Source: an uncultured Elusimicrobiales bacterium (GTDB lineage Bacteria; Elusimicrobiota; Elusimicrobia; Elusimicrobiales; Elusimicrobiaceae). From it: a DNA stretch of 48,100 nucleotides. Each line of letters opens with the position of its first letter. The stretch's first letter is position 1. Below, piece by piece: positions 16,940-25,607 of this stretch. The stretch spans positions 1 through 48,100 of the forward strand of contig CALUUY010000007.1 in NCBI GenBank assembly GCA_944324095.1. The letters are read 5' to 3'. Both the position numbers and the translations under genes were made by a program. A model generated the notes under the pieces. That model saw nothing but the letters and a program-made list of their open reading frames with translations, ran no database searches and was not told the DNA's origin.

Positions 16940-18017
16940 TGTTGCTTTAGGATTAATGAGCGGAACCAGCGCCGACGGTTTAACCATCTGCGCCGTAACC
17001 GTGCGTCCGTTTAAAGTGCTGGCATTTAAAAATTACAGTTATCCGCGCCTGTTACAGCAAAAACTGTTGCACGCCTATGAATGTAATGCCCCGCAACTAA
17101 GTGCTTTAAATTTTGAATTGGGGCGTTTATATGCCCGCTGTGCACAAAAATTTTTGCGCCAACACCCTTTTTTAGCTAAACACATAGCAGTAGTCGGTTC
17201 ACACGGGCAAACGGTTTACCACGGCCCGCAGGACACCATCCCCAACACACTGCAAATAGGGGAGCCTGCTTTTTTAGCCTGTGCGCTGGGAGTGCCGGTG
17301 GTGAGTGATTTCCGCCCTAAAGACATAGCGCTTGGCGGGCAAGGGGCTCCGCTTATTCCGTTTTTTGATGCTTTTTTATGGGGCAAAAAAGCCCCGCGCA
17401 CTTTAGTAAACATTGGGGGTATTTCCAACGTAACCGCGGTTGGACGCGGCGTTAAAACCACTGGTTTTGACGCCGGCCCCGGCAACACTTTAATGGACTT
17501 ATTTTGCCAGCAAACCCTCTCTAAACCTTTTGATAAAAACGGCCTTTTAGCCGCCCGCGGCAAGGCAGACGAAGAAACCGTGCGCCGCCTGCTGACCCTG
17601 CCGTTTTTTACAAAACGCCCTCCAAAAAGTTTAGATAAAAATACTTTTGGCGAAAATTTTTTAAAACAACATTTCTCCTCCGCCAGCACTCCGGCAGACG
17701 TTTTGGCCACGCTTAATTTATTTACCGCCGCTGCTATCACGCGCGCGCTTTGTTTTTTGCCCTCGGCCTGCCGCAAACAAATCGCCGTATGCGGCGGGGG
17801 TGCATTTAATCAAACTTTGCTAAATAATTTAAAACGTTTAAACCCGTCCGCCCGTGTTTACACGACGGATCAAGACGGCCTTCACCCGCTGGCTAAGGAA
17901 AGCGCCGCCTTTGCGGTAATGGCTTTTGAAGCCCTTCATTCCAAAACCAACCACTGCGCCCGCGCCACCGGGGCAAAACATAATGCCGTTTTAGGTAAAA
18001 TAACTTTATGCAAATAA
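16929..18017 (+). CDS. anmK: AnmK, anhydro-N-acetylmuramic acid kinase
   Basis: 362 residues. It opens and phosphorylates 1,6-anhydroMurNAc to MurNAc-6-P, the MurQ substrate. The ATP-binding GLMSGTS (8-14), the GSHGQTVYH segment, catalytic Asp181 in GFDAGPGN, and CGGGAFN near the C-terminus are all present. The usual Asp two residues after SGTSxDG is Thr here (DGLT instead of DGVD), a small departure. It overlaps murQ by 11 bases and nagZ by 10 bases, so the three form a tight block. Confidence 0.95.
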   Translation: MKTDVALGLMSGTSADGLTICAVTVRPFKVLAFKNYSYPRLLQQKLLHAYECNAPQLSALNFELGRLYARCAQKFLRQHPFLAKHIAVVGSHGQTVYHGPQDTIPNTLQIGEPAFLACALGVPVVSDFRPKDIALGGQGAPLIPFFDAFLWGKKAPRTLVNIGGISNVTAVGRGVKTTGFDAGPGNTLMDLFCQQTLSKPFDKNGLLAARGKADEETVRRLLTLPFFTKRPPKSLDKNTFGENFLKQHFSSASTPADVLATLNLFTAAAITRALCFLPSACRKQIAVCGGGAFNQTLLNNLKRLNPSARVYTTDQDGLHPLAKESAAFAVMAFEALHSKTNHCARATGAKHNAVLGKITLCK

Positions 18018-19432
18018 ACCGCTTAATATTCCCCGGGTTTTGGTTTGACCGGCAAGACCTTTGCGCAGCGCAAGATTTAGCCCGCCGCGGGGTGGGCGGT
18101 TTTTGTTTATATGGCGGCACGCGGGAACAAATATACCAGTTTACACGCCGTGTACGGGCCGCGGCCAAACAGCCTTTACTTATCTGTGCCGATTATGAGG
18201 ACGGCCTGGGCCGCTGGGTAAAAGACGCCCCGCGCCTGGCGCCTAACCTGGCCTTGGGTGCTGCCGGAGATGAAAACCTGGCTTTTGAAAAAGGCCTTTT
18301 AACCGCTTTGCAAGCCCGTGAGCTGGGGGTAGATTGGGTATTTGCACCGGTAGTAGATTTAGCCGATACCCCCAACAACCCTATTGTAAACGCCCGTGCA
18401 TTTTCCGCCCATACACAAGACACCGTCCGCCTGGCCCGTGCGTTTATAAAAGGGCTTACACAAGGGGGCGTGCTAAACTGCTTAAAGCATTTCCCAGGGC
18501 ACGGGCAAACGGAAACAGACTCCCACCTGGCAATGCCGGTTTTACAACGCAGCCTGTCCCAATTATTGGAACACGAATTAATCCCTTTTACCCAGCTGTT
18601 GCCACTTACGCACGGAGTAATGACCGGGCATTTGTTACTGCCGCAAATAGACGCTCAGCACCCGGCGTCGTTCTCTCCCGTTATACAAACCCGGCTGCTT
18701 AAACAACAACTAGGGTGGAACGGCTGTGTACTGACGGACGCTTTACTAATGCGCGCCATTGGAGATGAAAAACAAGCCTCTTTACAAGCGCTTCAAGCCG
18801 GAAGCCACATTCTCTTGGCTATGAACGACCCCTTGGCGCTAATGGATTTTTTGGCCTCTGCTCCACTGCCTCTGCCGCAGGTGCAAGAAGCTCTTACCCA
18901 CATAGAAACGCTTTGCCAACAAGCAGCCCGGCTGGCCCAACAAGCCCAAGGTTCGTTACAGGGATTAACGTCTTTTAACCGCCGCGTGGCTCAAGCATCC
19001 TGCGTGCAAGACAAACCTTTTACATTAACCCCCGGCCAGAGTGTCAAAATTTTGCCCCTGGCAGACCAAGAACAACGGGGCTACGAAACCTTTGCCCAAA
19101 CCCTGCAACAAGCCGGCATATCCTTGTGCTCCAGCCAGGCAGATTGCCTGATTATTTTGGCTCTTTCCAACTACAAATCCTTTAAAGGGCACATTAATTT
19201 AACCCCGCAAGAATTGGAAATAGCCCGCCAAGAAGCCGCCCGCTTCCGCCAAAGCGTTCTAGTGTGTTTAGGCAGCCCCTTTGCCGCGGCTGGGCTCCAG
19301 CAATGTGTACAAAGCACGCTACACACTTTTTGCCCTTTAAAAGAATTTCAACAAACAGCCGCTGAAGTTTTACTGGGGCGTGTAAAACCGGCCGGCCGCT
19401 TGCCTGTTACCATCCCCGATTCACAAAACTAA
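18008..19432 (+). CDS. nagZ: NagZ-like beta-N-acetylhexosaminidase (GH3)
   Basis: 474 residues. It removes GlcNAc from anhydro-muropeptides, feeding AnmK and MurQ. The GH3 barrel carries KHFPGHG (160-166), the NagZ-specific catalytic loop TDSH (Asp171-His173 pair), and nucleophile Asp244 in VLTDALLM. It is about 130 residues longer than the single-domain Gram-negative NagZ; the extra C-terminal domain is like that of Gram-positive two-domain enzymes. No signal peptide is visible, so it acts in the cytoplasm, consistent with import by AmpG. Confidence 0.92.
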   Translation: MQINRLIFPGFWFDRQDLCAAQDLARRGVGGFCLYGGTREQIYQFTRRVRAAAKQPLLICADYEDGLGRWVKDAPRLAPNLALGAAGDENLAFEKGLLTALQARELGVDWVFAPVVDLADTPNNPIVNARAFSAHTQDTVRLARAFIKGLTQGGVLNCLKHFPGHGQTETDSHLAMPVLQRSLSQLLEHELIPFTQLLPLTHGVMTGHLLLPQIDAQHPASFSPVIQTRLLKQQLGWNGCVLTDALLMRAIGDEKQASLQALQAGSHILLAMNDPLALMDFLASAPLPLPQVQEALTHIETLCQQAARLAQQAQGSLQGLTSFNRRVAQASCVQDKPFTLTPGQSVKILPLADQEQRGYETFAQTLQQAGISLCSSQADCLIILALSNYKSFKGHINLTPQELEIARQEAARFRQSVLVCLGSPFAAAGLQQCVQSTLHTFCPLKEFQQTAAEVLLGRVKPAGRLPVTIPDSQN

Positions 19433-19513
19433 CTACGTGCCCTTTTAAAACACAACCCCTGCTTTTTAAAAACTTATTCATTCTGCCCCCAAGCTATTCT
19501 TTTATAAAAACAA

Positions 19514-19537
19514 AACCCCCGGGCAAGCCCGGGGGTT
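19514..19537 (-). terminator. Terminator, mainly for the minus-strand ChaN/TraB-like pseudogene
   Basis: A 10-bp GC-rich stem (AACCCCCGGG / CCCGGGGGTT) is followed on the minus strand by TTTTGTTTTTAT. On the plus strand the T-run is poor, so it may only weakly terminate the nagZ operon. The rest of the convergent gap 19433-19563 shows nothing else. Confidence 0.75.
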
Positions 19538-19563
19538 CATACGGCTCTAGCTAAAGGAAATGT

Positions 19564-20589
19564 TTAAAAAATCAGTTGTTCGTCAAAGCCTACTACCGGC
19601 GCCCATTTTTTATCCGCCGGATACAACAAACCGGGTTTAGCAAACTGAAACCGAGACCAACGATGAAAAATGGATTTTTTTAAACTGGCTATGCCTTGCA
19701 TTAACACGACATAGCTGTCTTTTTCCCCCAATGCAGCCGGTAAAGAGTATGGGGCATCCTATCGGCAATGTTCGGCACCGGTATAGATGAAAAAAACGGC
19801 ATCGGGGTTTTTGGCCCGCCATTCTTGAATGCGCTTCACCCAATGGCTGTGGCGAATTTGGCGCCCGTAAGCCGTATCTTGCGCGCGCAAAAGCGTTCCA
19901 TTTTTTTCATACCACCCGCCAGAGGAAACTTGTTCTTCTAAACCCACTATCTGCACACCGCGGGCCGATAAAGATTTAAACGGCAACATATATTGCGCAT
20001 ACTTGCCTTTGGCAGGAAAAGAAGCAACCGCCGAGGCCCCGCTATCCGGCAAAAAAGACGTAAACAACACCACTTTTTTATTAGGATAACGGCTTATATA
20101 GTCTTTTATTACCTGTTGCATTTGTTGTAAAGAATTAGGCAAATGTTCATCTTCCCCCAAAAATACATTTTTGACCCCAGGCACAATACGTTTAGCATCC
20201 AATACGGGGGTAGCCGTTTGCTTTAATTGCATAGCGTCCACAATTTGCTGGCCGTTTTGTTTTAGTAAGCGCAAATTACGTTCTTGTATAATACGCTGGG
20301 AAATTAACAACCGGTTTGAACGTTCCATCCAAACGTCTAACGATTCATCAGCTTTGGTTAATACATACACCCGCTCAGGCATATATTCATTATCTAACAA
20401 TACCTGCAAACTCTGCGGCTTCTTAAACGCACCTTGTACCGCACGTAAATGCCGCACCGTGCGTAAACAATGGCTTTGATAACAAGGGCTGCTGGCTTTA
20501 CGGGAAACACTTTGAAGAGCTTTATTCCACGTTTGGGCACAGAGCGTTACCGGCAAACAAGTAAAGATAACAAACAATAGTTTTTTCAT
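19564..20589 (-). pseudogene. Fifth ChaN/TraB (TIKI)-superfamily gene, interrupted by one in-frame TAG
   Basis: The frame runs 276 codons, meets a TAG at 19761-19759 (codon 277), and continues in the same frame for 64 more codons to a TAA. The total of 341 residues matches the intact paralogues. The TAG sits three residues after the GxxH motif (TGAEH) and aligns with a Tyr in all four intact copies (HSDY, HTDY), so a single T/C-to-G change explains it. The segment after the stop still matches the family (KPGLLYP, VVGFD). It is more divergent than the others: GEDEH replaces GEYH and RHSHW replaces RNAHW. The signal peptide ends near CAQ. Unlike the array copies it has a leader with an AGAGGGG ribosome site. 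Confidence 0.75.
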
Positions 20590-20636
20590 CTTCCCCTCTA
20601 ACTTGGAAAATCTATCTGTACACTAGGTACATTTTT

Positions 20637-20679
20637 ATTGTATCTTTCCTCGTAAACGGAAGCCAGGGCCGTTTGGCCC
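20637..20679 (-). promoter_or_regulatory. Shared dyad promoter of the fifth ChaN/TraB-like gene
   Basis: On the minus strand GGGCCAAACGGCCCT (20679-20665), a GGGCC-N4-GGCCC dyad, is followed by 22 nt and TACAAT (20642-20637). The start codon is about 47 nt downstream, so this unit has a normal leader. The upstream second copy is poorly conserved and coincides with the guaD terminator arm. Confidence 0.6.
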
Positions 20680-20692
20680 CTAATAAACAAAA

Positions 20693-20720
20693 AATGGGCC
20701 TATGTTTACATAGGCCCATT
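20693..20720 (-). terminator. Terminator of guaD
   Basis: A perfect 12-bp stem (AATGGGCCTATG / CATAGGCCCATT) with a 4-base loop is followed by a T-run on the minus strand. It lies 19 nt after the guaD stop. Confidence 0.85.
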
Positions 20721-20738
20721 GGTTAAGTATAACCCAAA

Positions 20739-21227
20739 TTAATATTCTATTTTATCCGTACGGGACGACCATACGTCAAAGGGTTCTTCGGCCCCGTCCA
20801 GTACGATGTGCACGGTGGGAATGGTGCGTTTATCGGCCGGGAGAGGAATTTCATCATAAATAAACTTATCATCAAAACCGTGTTTAGCAGCGCAGAAACG
20901 GTCAGCCGCAAAATACAAGGCTTTCGGGCGCGCCCAATAAATGGCGCCCAAGCACATCGGACAAGGCTCGCACGAAGAATAAATCACACAGTCTTTCAGT
21001 TCAAAAGTATTTAATTTTTTACAGGCTTTGCGTATAGCGTCCACCTCTGCGTGGCAGGTGGGGTCATTGGCGGAGGTTACTTGGTTAAAACCCTCGGCAA
21101 TAATTTCTCCGTTACGCACTACTACCACACCAAAAGGGCCGCCTTTACCGGTGGTCATATTCTGGGCGGCCAGTTCCACAGCGCGCCGTAAAAAACGTTT
21201 ATGTTCTTGCAGTTCTTGTTCAGTCAT
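20739..21227 (-). CDS. guaD: Guanine deaminase (cytidine deaminase-like fold)
   Basis: 162 residues. It hydrolyses guanine to xanthine and ammonia. The zinc site is HAE (59-61) plus PCPMC (Cys89, Cys92). What separates it from TadA is the guanine-deaminase-like stretch CLGAIYWARPKA and the C-terminal GFDDKFIYDEI, which match the Bacillus GuaD type. It has its own TATAAT and an AAGGAAGG ribosome site, and a strong terminator follows. No other purine catabolism gene is nearby. Confidence 0.88.
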   Translation of the reverse strand: MTEQELQEHKRFLRRAVELAAQNMTTGKGGPFGVVVVRNGEIIAEGFNQVTSANDPTCHAEVDAIRKACKKLNTFELKDCVIYSSCEPCPMCLGAIYWARPKALYFAADRFCAAKHGFDDKFIYDEIPLPADKRTIPTVHIVLDGAEEPFDVWSSRTDKIEY

Positions 21228-21248
21228 AGTAAAACCTTCCTTTCTTTT

Positions 21249-21254
21249 ATTATA
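21249..21254 (-). promoter_or_regulatory. -10 element of guaD
   Basis: TATAAT on the minus strand lies in the 29-nt gap after comEC, followed by AAGGAAGG and the guaD ATG. It suggests guaD can be transcribed apart from the upstream operon. Confidence 0.45.
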
Positions 21255-21256
21255 GC

Positions 21257-23131
21257 TTAAATAGGAAAAAAAACGGTACAGTTACGCCTGCTTTGCCAAA
21301 TACCGCCGGGCGACACTATGCAAAACCCGCCGGAGCCTACCGTCCATTCCTGCCGGTGGGACGAGAGGTTAAACGACAGGGTTTCCGTTTTTTGTCCGCT
21401 GTATCCGCGGCGGGAATATACCGTGCCGTCCTGTGTGCAATGTACGCCCCATTGCGCGTTTATGCGTCCGTCTTTCAACGGCCAGCTCTCCCCGGGCCAA
21501 ACCTCTCCGGGCCGGGCATACACAATTTGGCCCACAGGCATTTTGTGCGCCAGTTCTTGTGCGTTTGCGGCCTCGACCTTGGAATGAGAGACAACAAACA
21601 CCCGGTCTATATGCAAACTGCCGCTTTTATAAACCGCCCGCATTAATTTTTCTGCATCAATACCCGCACCAAATAATAACGTTTCCCCTTGGGGTGTATG
21701 CATCAAAACGGCGGTTTTGTTCCATTCGCGCAATATCCAGCCGCGGCCGGCTGATTGAAAAACCAACTGCCCCGCCGCGCACAAAACCGCACCCGCTGCA
21801 CAAAACGGCAGGATTTTTTTTGCAAACTCTTTCTGCGGCCAATGAAACACCCAAAACAACACCAAATAATACGCCGCCACAAACCCGCCGCCCCACGCCG
21901 CACAACTAACCGAGGCCCCCGGCAAACGGGCAAAAAAACCAACCAACCCGCTAAATACCCACAACAGTCCCCCCAACACCCACTGCACTAAAAACCCCAA
22001 CTTCACTAAATTTAACACATAAAACAAAAACCCCGCCCCCATAATGACAGAAGCCAACGGCACCAATATCATATTAGACAAAAGCCCCACTACCGATACC
22101 TTGTAAAACACATTTGTAAACACCGGTAATAGTACCAACTGGGTACAAAGCGTGGCTAAAAAAATCTGGGCAAAAAACCGGGCATATTTGGGCCAACTGG
22201 CGGGCAGTACCCAAAAATTTAAACAAATAATAATGGCTAATGTGGCCAAAAAGGACATTTGAAAACCCGTTTCAAACACGGCCCCGGGCTCCCTGATTAA
22301 AATAATCAACCCCGCCGTTATTAACCCCTGAAACACCCCGCTGTTGCGGTTCAATAAAAACCCCACACACGCACAAACGGCCATTAAATACGCGCGCAAT
22401 AAAGGCGCGTCCGCCCCGGCGGCCAATGTATAGGCCCCCGCCATTAATAAAGAAAAAATCACCGTTTGTTTACGCCTTATGCCAAATAAAGAACAAAACG
22501 CAAAACACATCAGCGTTACAAAGCCCACATTTCCGCCAGACGCTACCAACAAATGAATAGCCCCGCTATCTTGAAACGCCGTATATAAAGCAGGAGAAAT
22601 AACTCCCCTCTCCCCCAACATAATACCGCCGGCTACCGCAGCCAACTGAGCCGGAAAATGCGTTTGCAGGCTGTGCAAAATGTCTTCCCGCAAAAGACGC
22701 AGTCCTCTATACGGCCAGGCTGCCGGGCGGGTAATTTGAACACAGTCGCTGCGTATTTCGGCAAATACTCCTTTAAGGGCTAAATAGTCCCCCCAGGCAA
22801 AGTTGCCTAACAAAGCTACATTGTACGGTGCTGTTAATTTACCACGAAGCTGAACGCGGTCTTTCCACTGCAAAGCCGTATATTTTACCCGTGCATATAC
22901 ACGGCCGGAAGCCGCTGCACCGTTTATCCGTTCCACGCGTACAATAGCATTATGATATTCCTGCTTGGCAACGGAAAAATTTTCCACCTGCCCTTCCAGT
23001 ACAACTTCCTGCGGGGAAATAAAAGAGGAAACATCACCCGGCTTAGGTGCCGGGTGATAGAAGAGAAACAACCCAATAATCCATAAAATCAACACCCACA
23101 ACAACGGGCGTTTATATACACTTGGATGCAT
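21257..23131 (-). CDS. comEC: ComEC/Rec2-family DNA uptake channel
   Basis: 624 residues with many membrane helices. It has an N-terminal soluble OB-like (DUF4131-type) region, then the Competence domain with SGAIHLLVASGGNVG, the equivalent of the family SGLHHLLAVSGLHVG motif. ComEC passes single-stranded DNA across the inner membrane during transformation. The C-terminal metallo-beta-lactamase-like region is reduced: only VFVVSHSKVEAAN remains where HxHxDH is expected, so any nuclease activity is probably lost. The ATG overlaps the recR stop (TAATG), making it the last gene of the dnaX-recR operon. Confidence 0.88.
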   Translation of the reverse strand: MHPSVYKRPLLWVLILWIIGLFLFYHPAPKPGDVSSFISPQEVVLEGQVENFSVAKQEYHNAIVRVERINGAAASGRVYARVKYTALQWKDRVQLRGKLTAPYNVALLGNFAWGDYLALKGVFAEIRSDCVQITRPAAWPYRGLRLLREDILHSLQTHFPAQLAAVAGGIMLGERGVISPALYTAFQDSGAIHLLVASGGNVGFVTLMCFAFCSLFGIRRKQTVIFSLLMAGAYTLAAGADAPLLRAYLMAVCACVGFLLNRNSGVFQGLITAGLIILIREPGAVFETGFQMSFLATLAIIICLNFWVLPASWPKYARFFAQIFLATLCTQLVLLPVFTNVFYKVSVVGLLSNMILVPLASVIMGAGFLFYVLNLVKLGFLVQWVLGGLLWVFSGLVGFFARLPGASVSCAAWGGGFVAAYYLVLFWVFHWPQKEFAKKILPFCAAGAVLCAAGQLVFQSAGRGWILREWNKTAVLMHTPQGETLLFGAGIDAEKLMRAVYKSGSLHIDRVFVVSHSKVEAANAQELAHKMPVGQIVYARPGEVWPGESWPLKDGRINAQWGVHCTQDGTVYSRRGYSGQKTETLSFNLSSHRQEWTVGSGGFCIVSPGGIWQSRRNCTVFFPI

Positions 23132-23724
23132 TAAAGTTTGGTGCGGCCTTTGAGGGAATAGCCTAGCGTCATTTCATCAATGTAATCAATATCCCCCCCT
23201 AACGGAACGCCGTAACCAATACGCGTAATTTTATCCACCATCGTACGCAGCAAATCCGCCAAATAAAGAGCAGTGGTTTCACCCTCGCTGTCCGGGTCGG
23301 TGGCGATAATCACTTCTTTAACAGGAACGGGGGAATGCTGTATCCGGTCTAACAATTCTTTTACTTTTACTTGGTCGGCCCCGCGCCCTTCCATAGGGGA
23401 AATTGCCCCGTGTAACACGTGATACAACCCTTTGTAGGCACCGGTTTTTTCTATGGATTCTATGTCTTGCGGGTCTTCCACCACGCAAATAACGTCTTGC
23501 TGGCGGTCTTGGTCGGAACAGATTTCACAGCGTTCGCTTTCACAATAAGCAAAACAGACAGGGCACAATTTTACGTCTTCTTTCAAAGCCAATAGCGCGG
23601 CAATAAATTCTTCCGTCTCCCCCTGAGACGCCCGCAAAAAATAGGCCGAAAAACGCTCCGCCTGCCGCGGGCCTACCCCGGGCAGACGACGAAACGCTCT
23701 GACCAGTCTGTCCAAACTTTTCAT
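23131..23724 (-). CDS. recR: RecR recombination mediator
   Basis: 197 residues, full length. It loads RecA at gaps with RecF/RecO. The helix-hairpin-helix RLPGVGPRQAER is at the N-terminus, followed by a four-Cys zinc finger (Cys54, Cys57, Cys66, Cys69) and a Toprim domain with ATDPDSEGE. It ends with the typical GGDIDYIDEMTLGYSLKGR. The start is 1 nt after the dnaX TAG, the classical dnaX-recR pairing. Confidence 0.97.
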   Translation of the reverse strand: MKSLDRLVRAFRRLPGVGPRQAERFSAYFLRASQGETEEFIAALLALKEDVKLCPVCFAYCESERCEICSDQDRQQDVICVVEDPQDIESIEKTGAYKGLYHVLHGAISPMEGRGADQVKVKELLDRIQHSPVPVKEVIIATDPDSEGETTALYLADLLRTMVDKITRIGYGVPLGGDIDYIDEMTLGYSLKGRTKL

Positions 23725-23725
23725 A

Positions 23726-25606
23726 CTAAGCCATTAACTCCCCAGGGATAATACTAAGTAAATCTTTTAATTCTTCCGGCGCCTCTTGCGCTTGCACACC
23801 CGCATCGGCCGAGAAGTCCCCCTTCACAAAAGGCTCCTCCTGGCTGATAACCGCGTCTAATGTAGCGGCATTGGCCGTGCTTTCCACACGGGCCTTTTTA
23901 GCAAGTTCTTCCGCTTGCTGCGCCGCCTGTTTGCCCGCAGGCGCCAATACGATGGTTATTTTACGCCCGCTTATCTTACAGGCAGCCGCCTCTAAATCGG
24001 CCAATTTGCTTTGGGCAGGAATGCGGTAAAACTCTTTGCCCGCACCAAAAGAAAGGCTCCACTGCCCCTCATTAAACTGCACGGAGCAGCTGGTCATTAA
24101 ATCGTACACTAACGGGCTTTTGGAAAATTGCGCCAGCATAGCGTCCCACACTTGGCGGTTCGTCAACGGAGCTTTGGAGGCGGAAGAAGCCGGTGAAACA
24201 GCTTCCGTCACTTTGGGTTCCGCTGCCGCAACCCGCTGAACAGCCGCTTTAGTAGGGGTGTTTTCCTGCGCGGCAGTGGGTTCTGCGTCTAATAAAGCAG
24301 CCACGGCATCATCCCCCACAGCAGGAGCCGGCTGAGATGGTTTTTTTTCTAAAGAAGCAAAAGAAGTCTGGTTCTCGTTTTTCAAAGGAGCCGCGGCCGG
24401 TTTGGAATAAGGCTTAGCGGCAGCCGGCGTTGCACCGCCGGCAGATGGAGGGAGAGCTTCCCCTCTTTCCAAGGCCTCCAAACGGCGGACAAAGTTTTCT
24501 ATATCCAAACAGCTGTCCATTACCGTAAACAAGCCCACCTCGGCGCTGACAAGGGTATTATCGGAAAATTTTACCTCTTCCAGCAGTTTGTTTACTTTGC
24601 GCGAAAGTGACGCCAAAAAACCGGGCGACGTACGCTGCACAAGCGCCTTCGCCCCTTCAAACGGTTCTGCCCCTTGCCCAAGCGAAAAATAGAACAAATC
24701 CCCCAAGGCGTTTTTTAAATCTTTCAAAAAAGCATTGGCGTCAAAGCCTTCATTCTTAAGCGTGTCAAACACTTGGTGTAAAGAGGCCGAGTCTTTATCC
24801 GTTAAAGCGCACACGGCTTTAGAAATTAACTCGTCCGGCGTGAGCCCCAGCATTTCCCCCACCAGTTTTTCATCTATCCGTTCACCGGAGTAGGCGATAG
24901 CGCGATCCAACAATGTTAACGCATCGCGCATAGCGCCGCCGGCGTTTTTGGCAATAATACGCGCCGCAGCGGGGGTTAAATCGATGTTTTCCGCGCCGGC
25001 CAAATCCAACAAGTGGTTGGCAATTTCGTCCACCGTAATGGGGCGGAAGCGAAACGTCTGGCAGCGGCTGACAATGGTGGCAGGAACTTTGTGCTTTTCC
25101 GTAGTAGCCAAAATAAATACCACGTGAGAAGGCGGTTCTTCAATGGTTTTTAAAAGCGCGTTAAAGGAGCTGGTGGAAAGCATATGCACTTCGTCCAAGA
25201 TAAACACTTTAAACCGGTCGCGCGAAGAAGCCAATGCCACCGTATCTATAATAGCCTCGCGCACTTTTTCCACTTGGGTATTGCTGGCGGCGTCCAACTC
25301 TAACACGTCCATATCGCTGCTTTGGGCAATTTCCAAACATTGCGGGCATTTACCGCAAGGCTCATCGGTAGGTTTGGTGTGCCCATTGCCGGTACAGTTA
25401 AGCGCCTTGGCCAAAATACGCGCCGTAGTGGTTTTGCCGCAGCCGCGCGGCCCGTAGAATAAATACGCGTGGGCAATGCGCCCCAGTTTAAGCGCATTTT
25501 TTAACGTTTTGGAAATGCTTTCCTGCCCCACCATGTCTTCAAACGTTTGGGGGCGGTATTTATTGGCCAAACTGACATACTTGTTGCTTTCATCAAACAT
25601 TTCCAT
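23726..25606 (-). CDS. dnaX: DnaX, DNA polymerase III subunit tau (gamma/tau)
   Basis: 626 residues. Clamp-loader ATPase and organiser of the replisome. The Walker A GPRGCGKT is at 52-59, the zinc Cys at 71, 84, 87 and 90, Walker B DEVH near 138-141 and the SRC sensor near residue 190. Domain III ends near 370, followed by an Ala/Pro-rich linker and a C-terminal tau-specific domain. An A8 run at codons 420-422 lies at the start of the linker region and could yield a shorter gamma-like form. The start is 1 nt after the DoxX stop. It ends with TAG. Confidence 0.96.
   Translation of the reverse strand: MEMFDESNKYVSLANKYRPQTFEDMVGQESISKTLKNALKLGRIAHAYLFYGPRGCGKTTTARILAKALNCTGNGHTKPTDEPCGKCPQCLEIAQSSDMDVLELDAASNTQVEKVREAIIDTVALASSRDRFKVFILDEVHMLSTSSFNALLKTIEEPPSHVVFILATTEKHKVPATIVSRCQTFRFRPITVDEIANHLLDLAGAENIDLTPAAARIIAKNAGGAMRDALTLLDRAIAYSGERIDEKLVGEMLGLTPDELISKAVCALTDKDSASLHQVFDTLKNEGFDANAFLKDLKNALGDLFYFSLGQGAEPFEGAKALVQRTSPGFLASLSRKVNKLLEEVKFSDNTLVSAEVGLFTVMDSCLDIENFVRRLEALERGEALPPSAGGATPAAAKPYSKPAAAPLKNENQTSFASLEKKPSQPAPAVGDDAVAALLDAEPTAAQENTPTKAAVQRVAAAEPKVTEAVSPASSASKAPLTNRQVWDAMLAQFSKSPLVYDLMTSCSVQFNEGQWSLSFGAGKEFYRIPAQSKLADLEAAACKISGRKITIVLAPAGKQAAQQAEELAKKARVESTANAATLDAVISQEEPFVKGDFSADAGVQAQEAPEELKDLLSIIPGELMA
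24309..24349 (-). other. Possible frameshift/slippage site in dnaX
   Basis: The mRNA reads G followed by eight A (24348-24341), covering codons GAA AAA AAA (420-422). A -1 shift (or one extra A from transcriptional slippage) gives ten further codons and then TGA at 24311-24309, for a product of about 432 residues. That length is very close to the E. coli gamma subunit. No strong stimulatory hairpin was obvious by eye. Confidence 0.4.
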
Positions 25607-25607
25607 A

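Noticed and set aside
3961..19761. Genome-wide reassignment of TAG to an amino acid
   Set aside because: TAG is the natural stop of many intact genes here (hydrolase at 3644-3646, ChaN/TraB-like copy 4, dnaX, DoxX, chymotrypsin-fold gene 3, atpG, hldD, atpH, atpE). Reading through would add nonsense tails or run antisense into neighbours.
19637..19843. Small minus-strand ORF near the fifth ChaN/TraB-like gene, as a +1/-1 frameshift continuation
   Set aside because: The true continuation after the TAG is in the original frame; this ORF is in another frame and shows no family similarity.
21433..21991. Plus-strand ORFs of 78-158 residues opposite comEC
   Set aside because: They are Pro/Arg/Thr-rich shadows of the comEC coding sequence with no ribosome sites.
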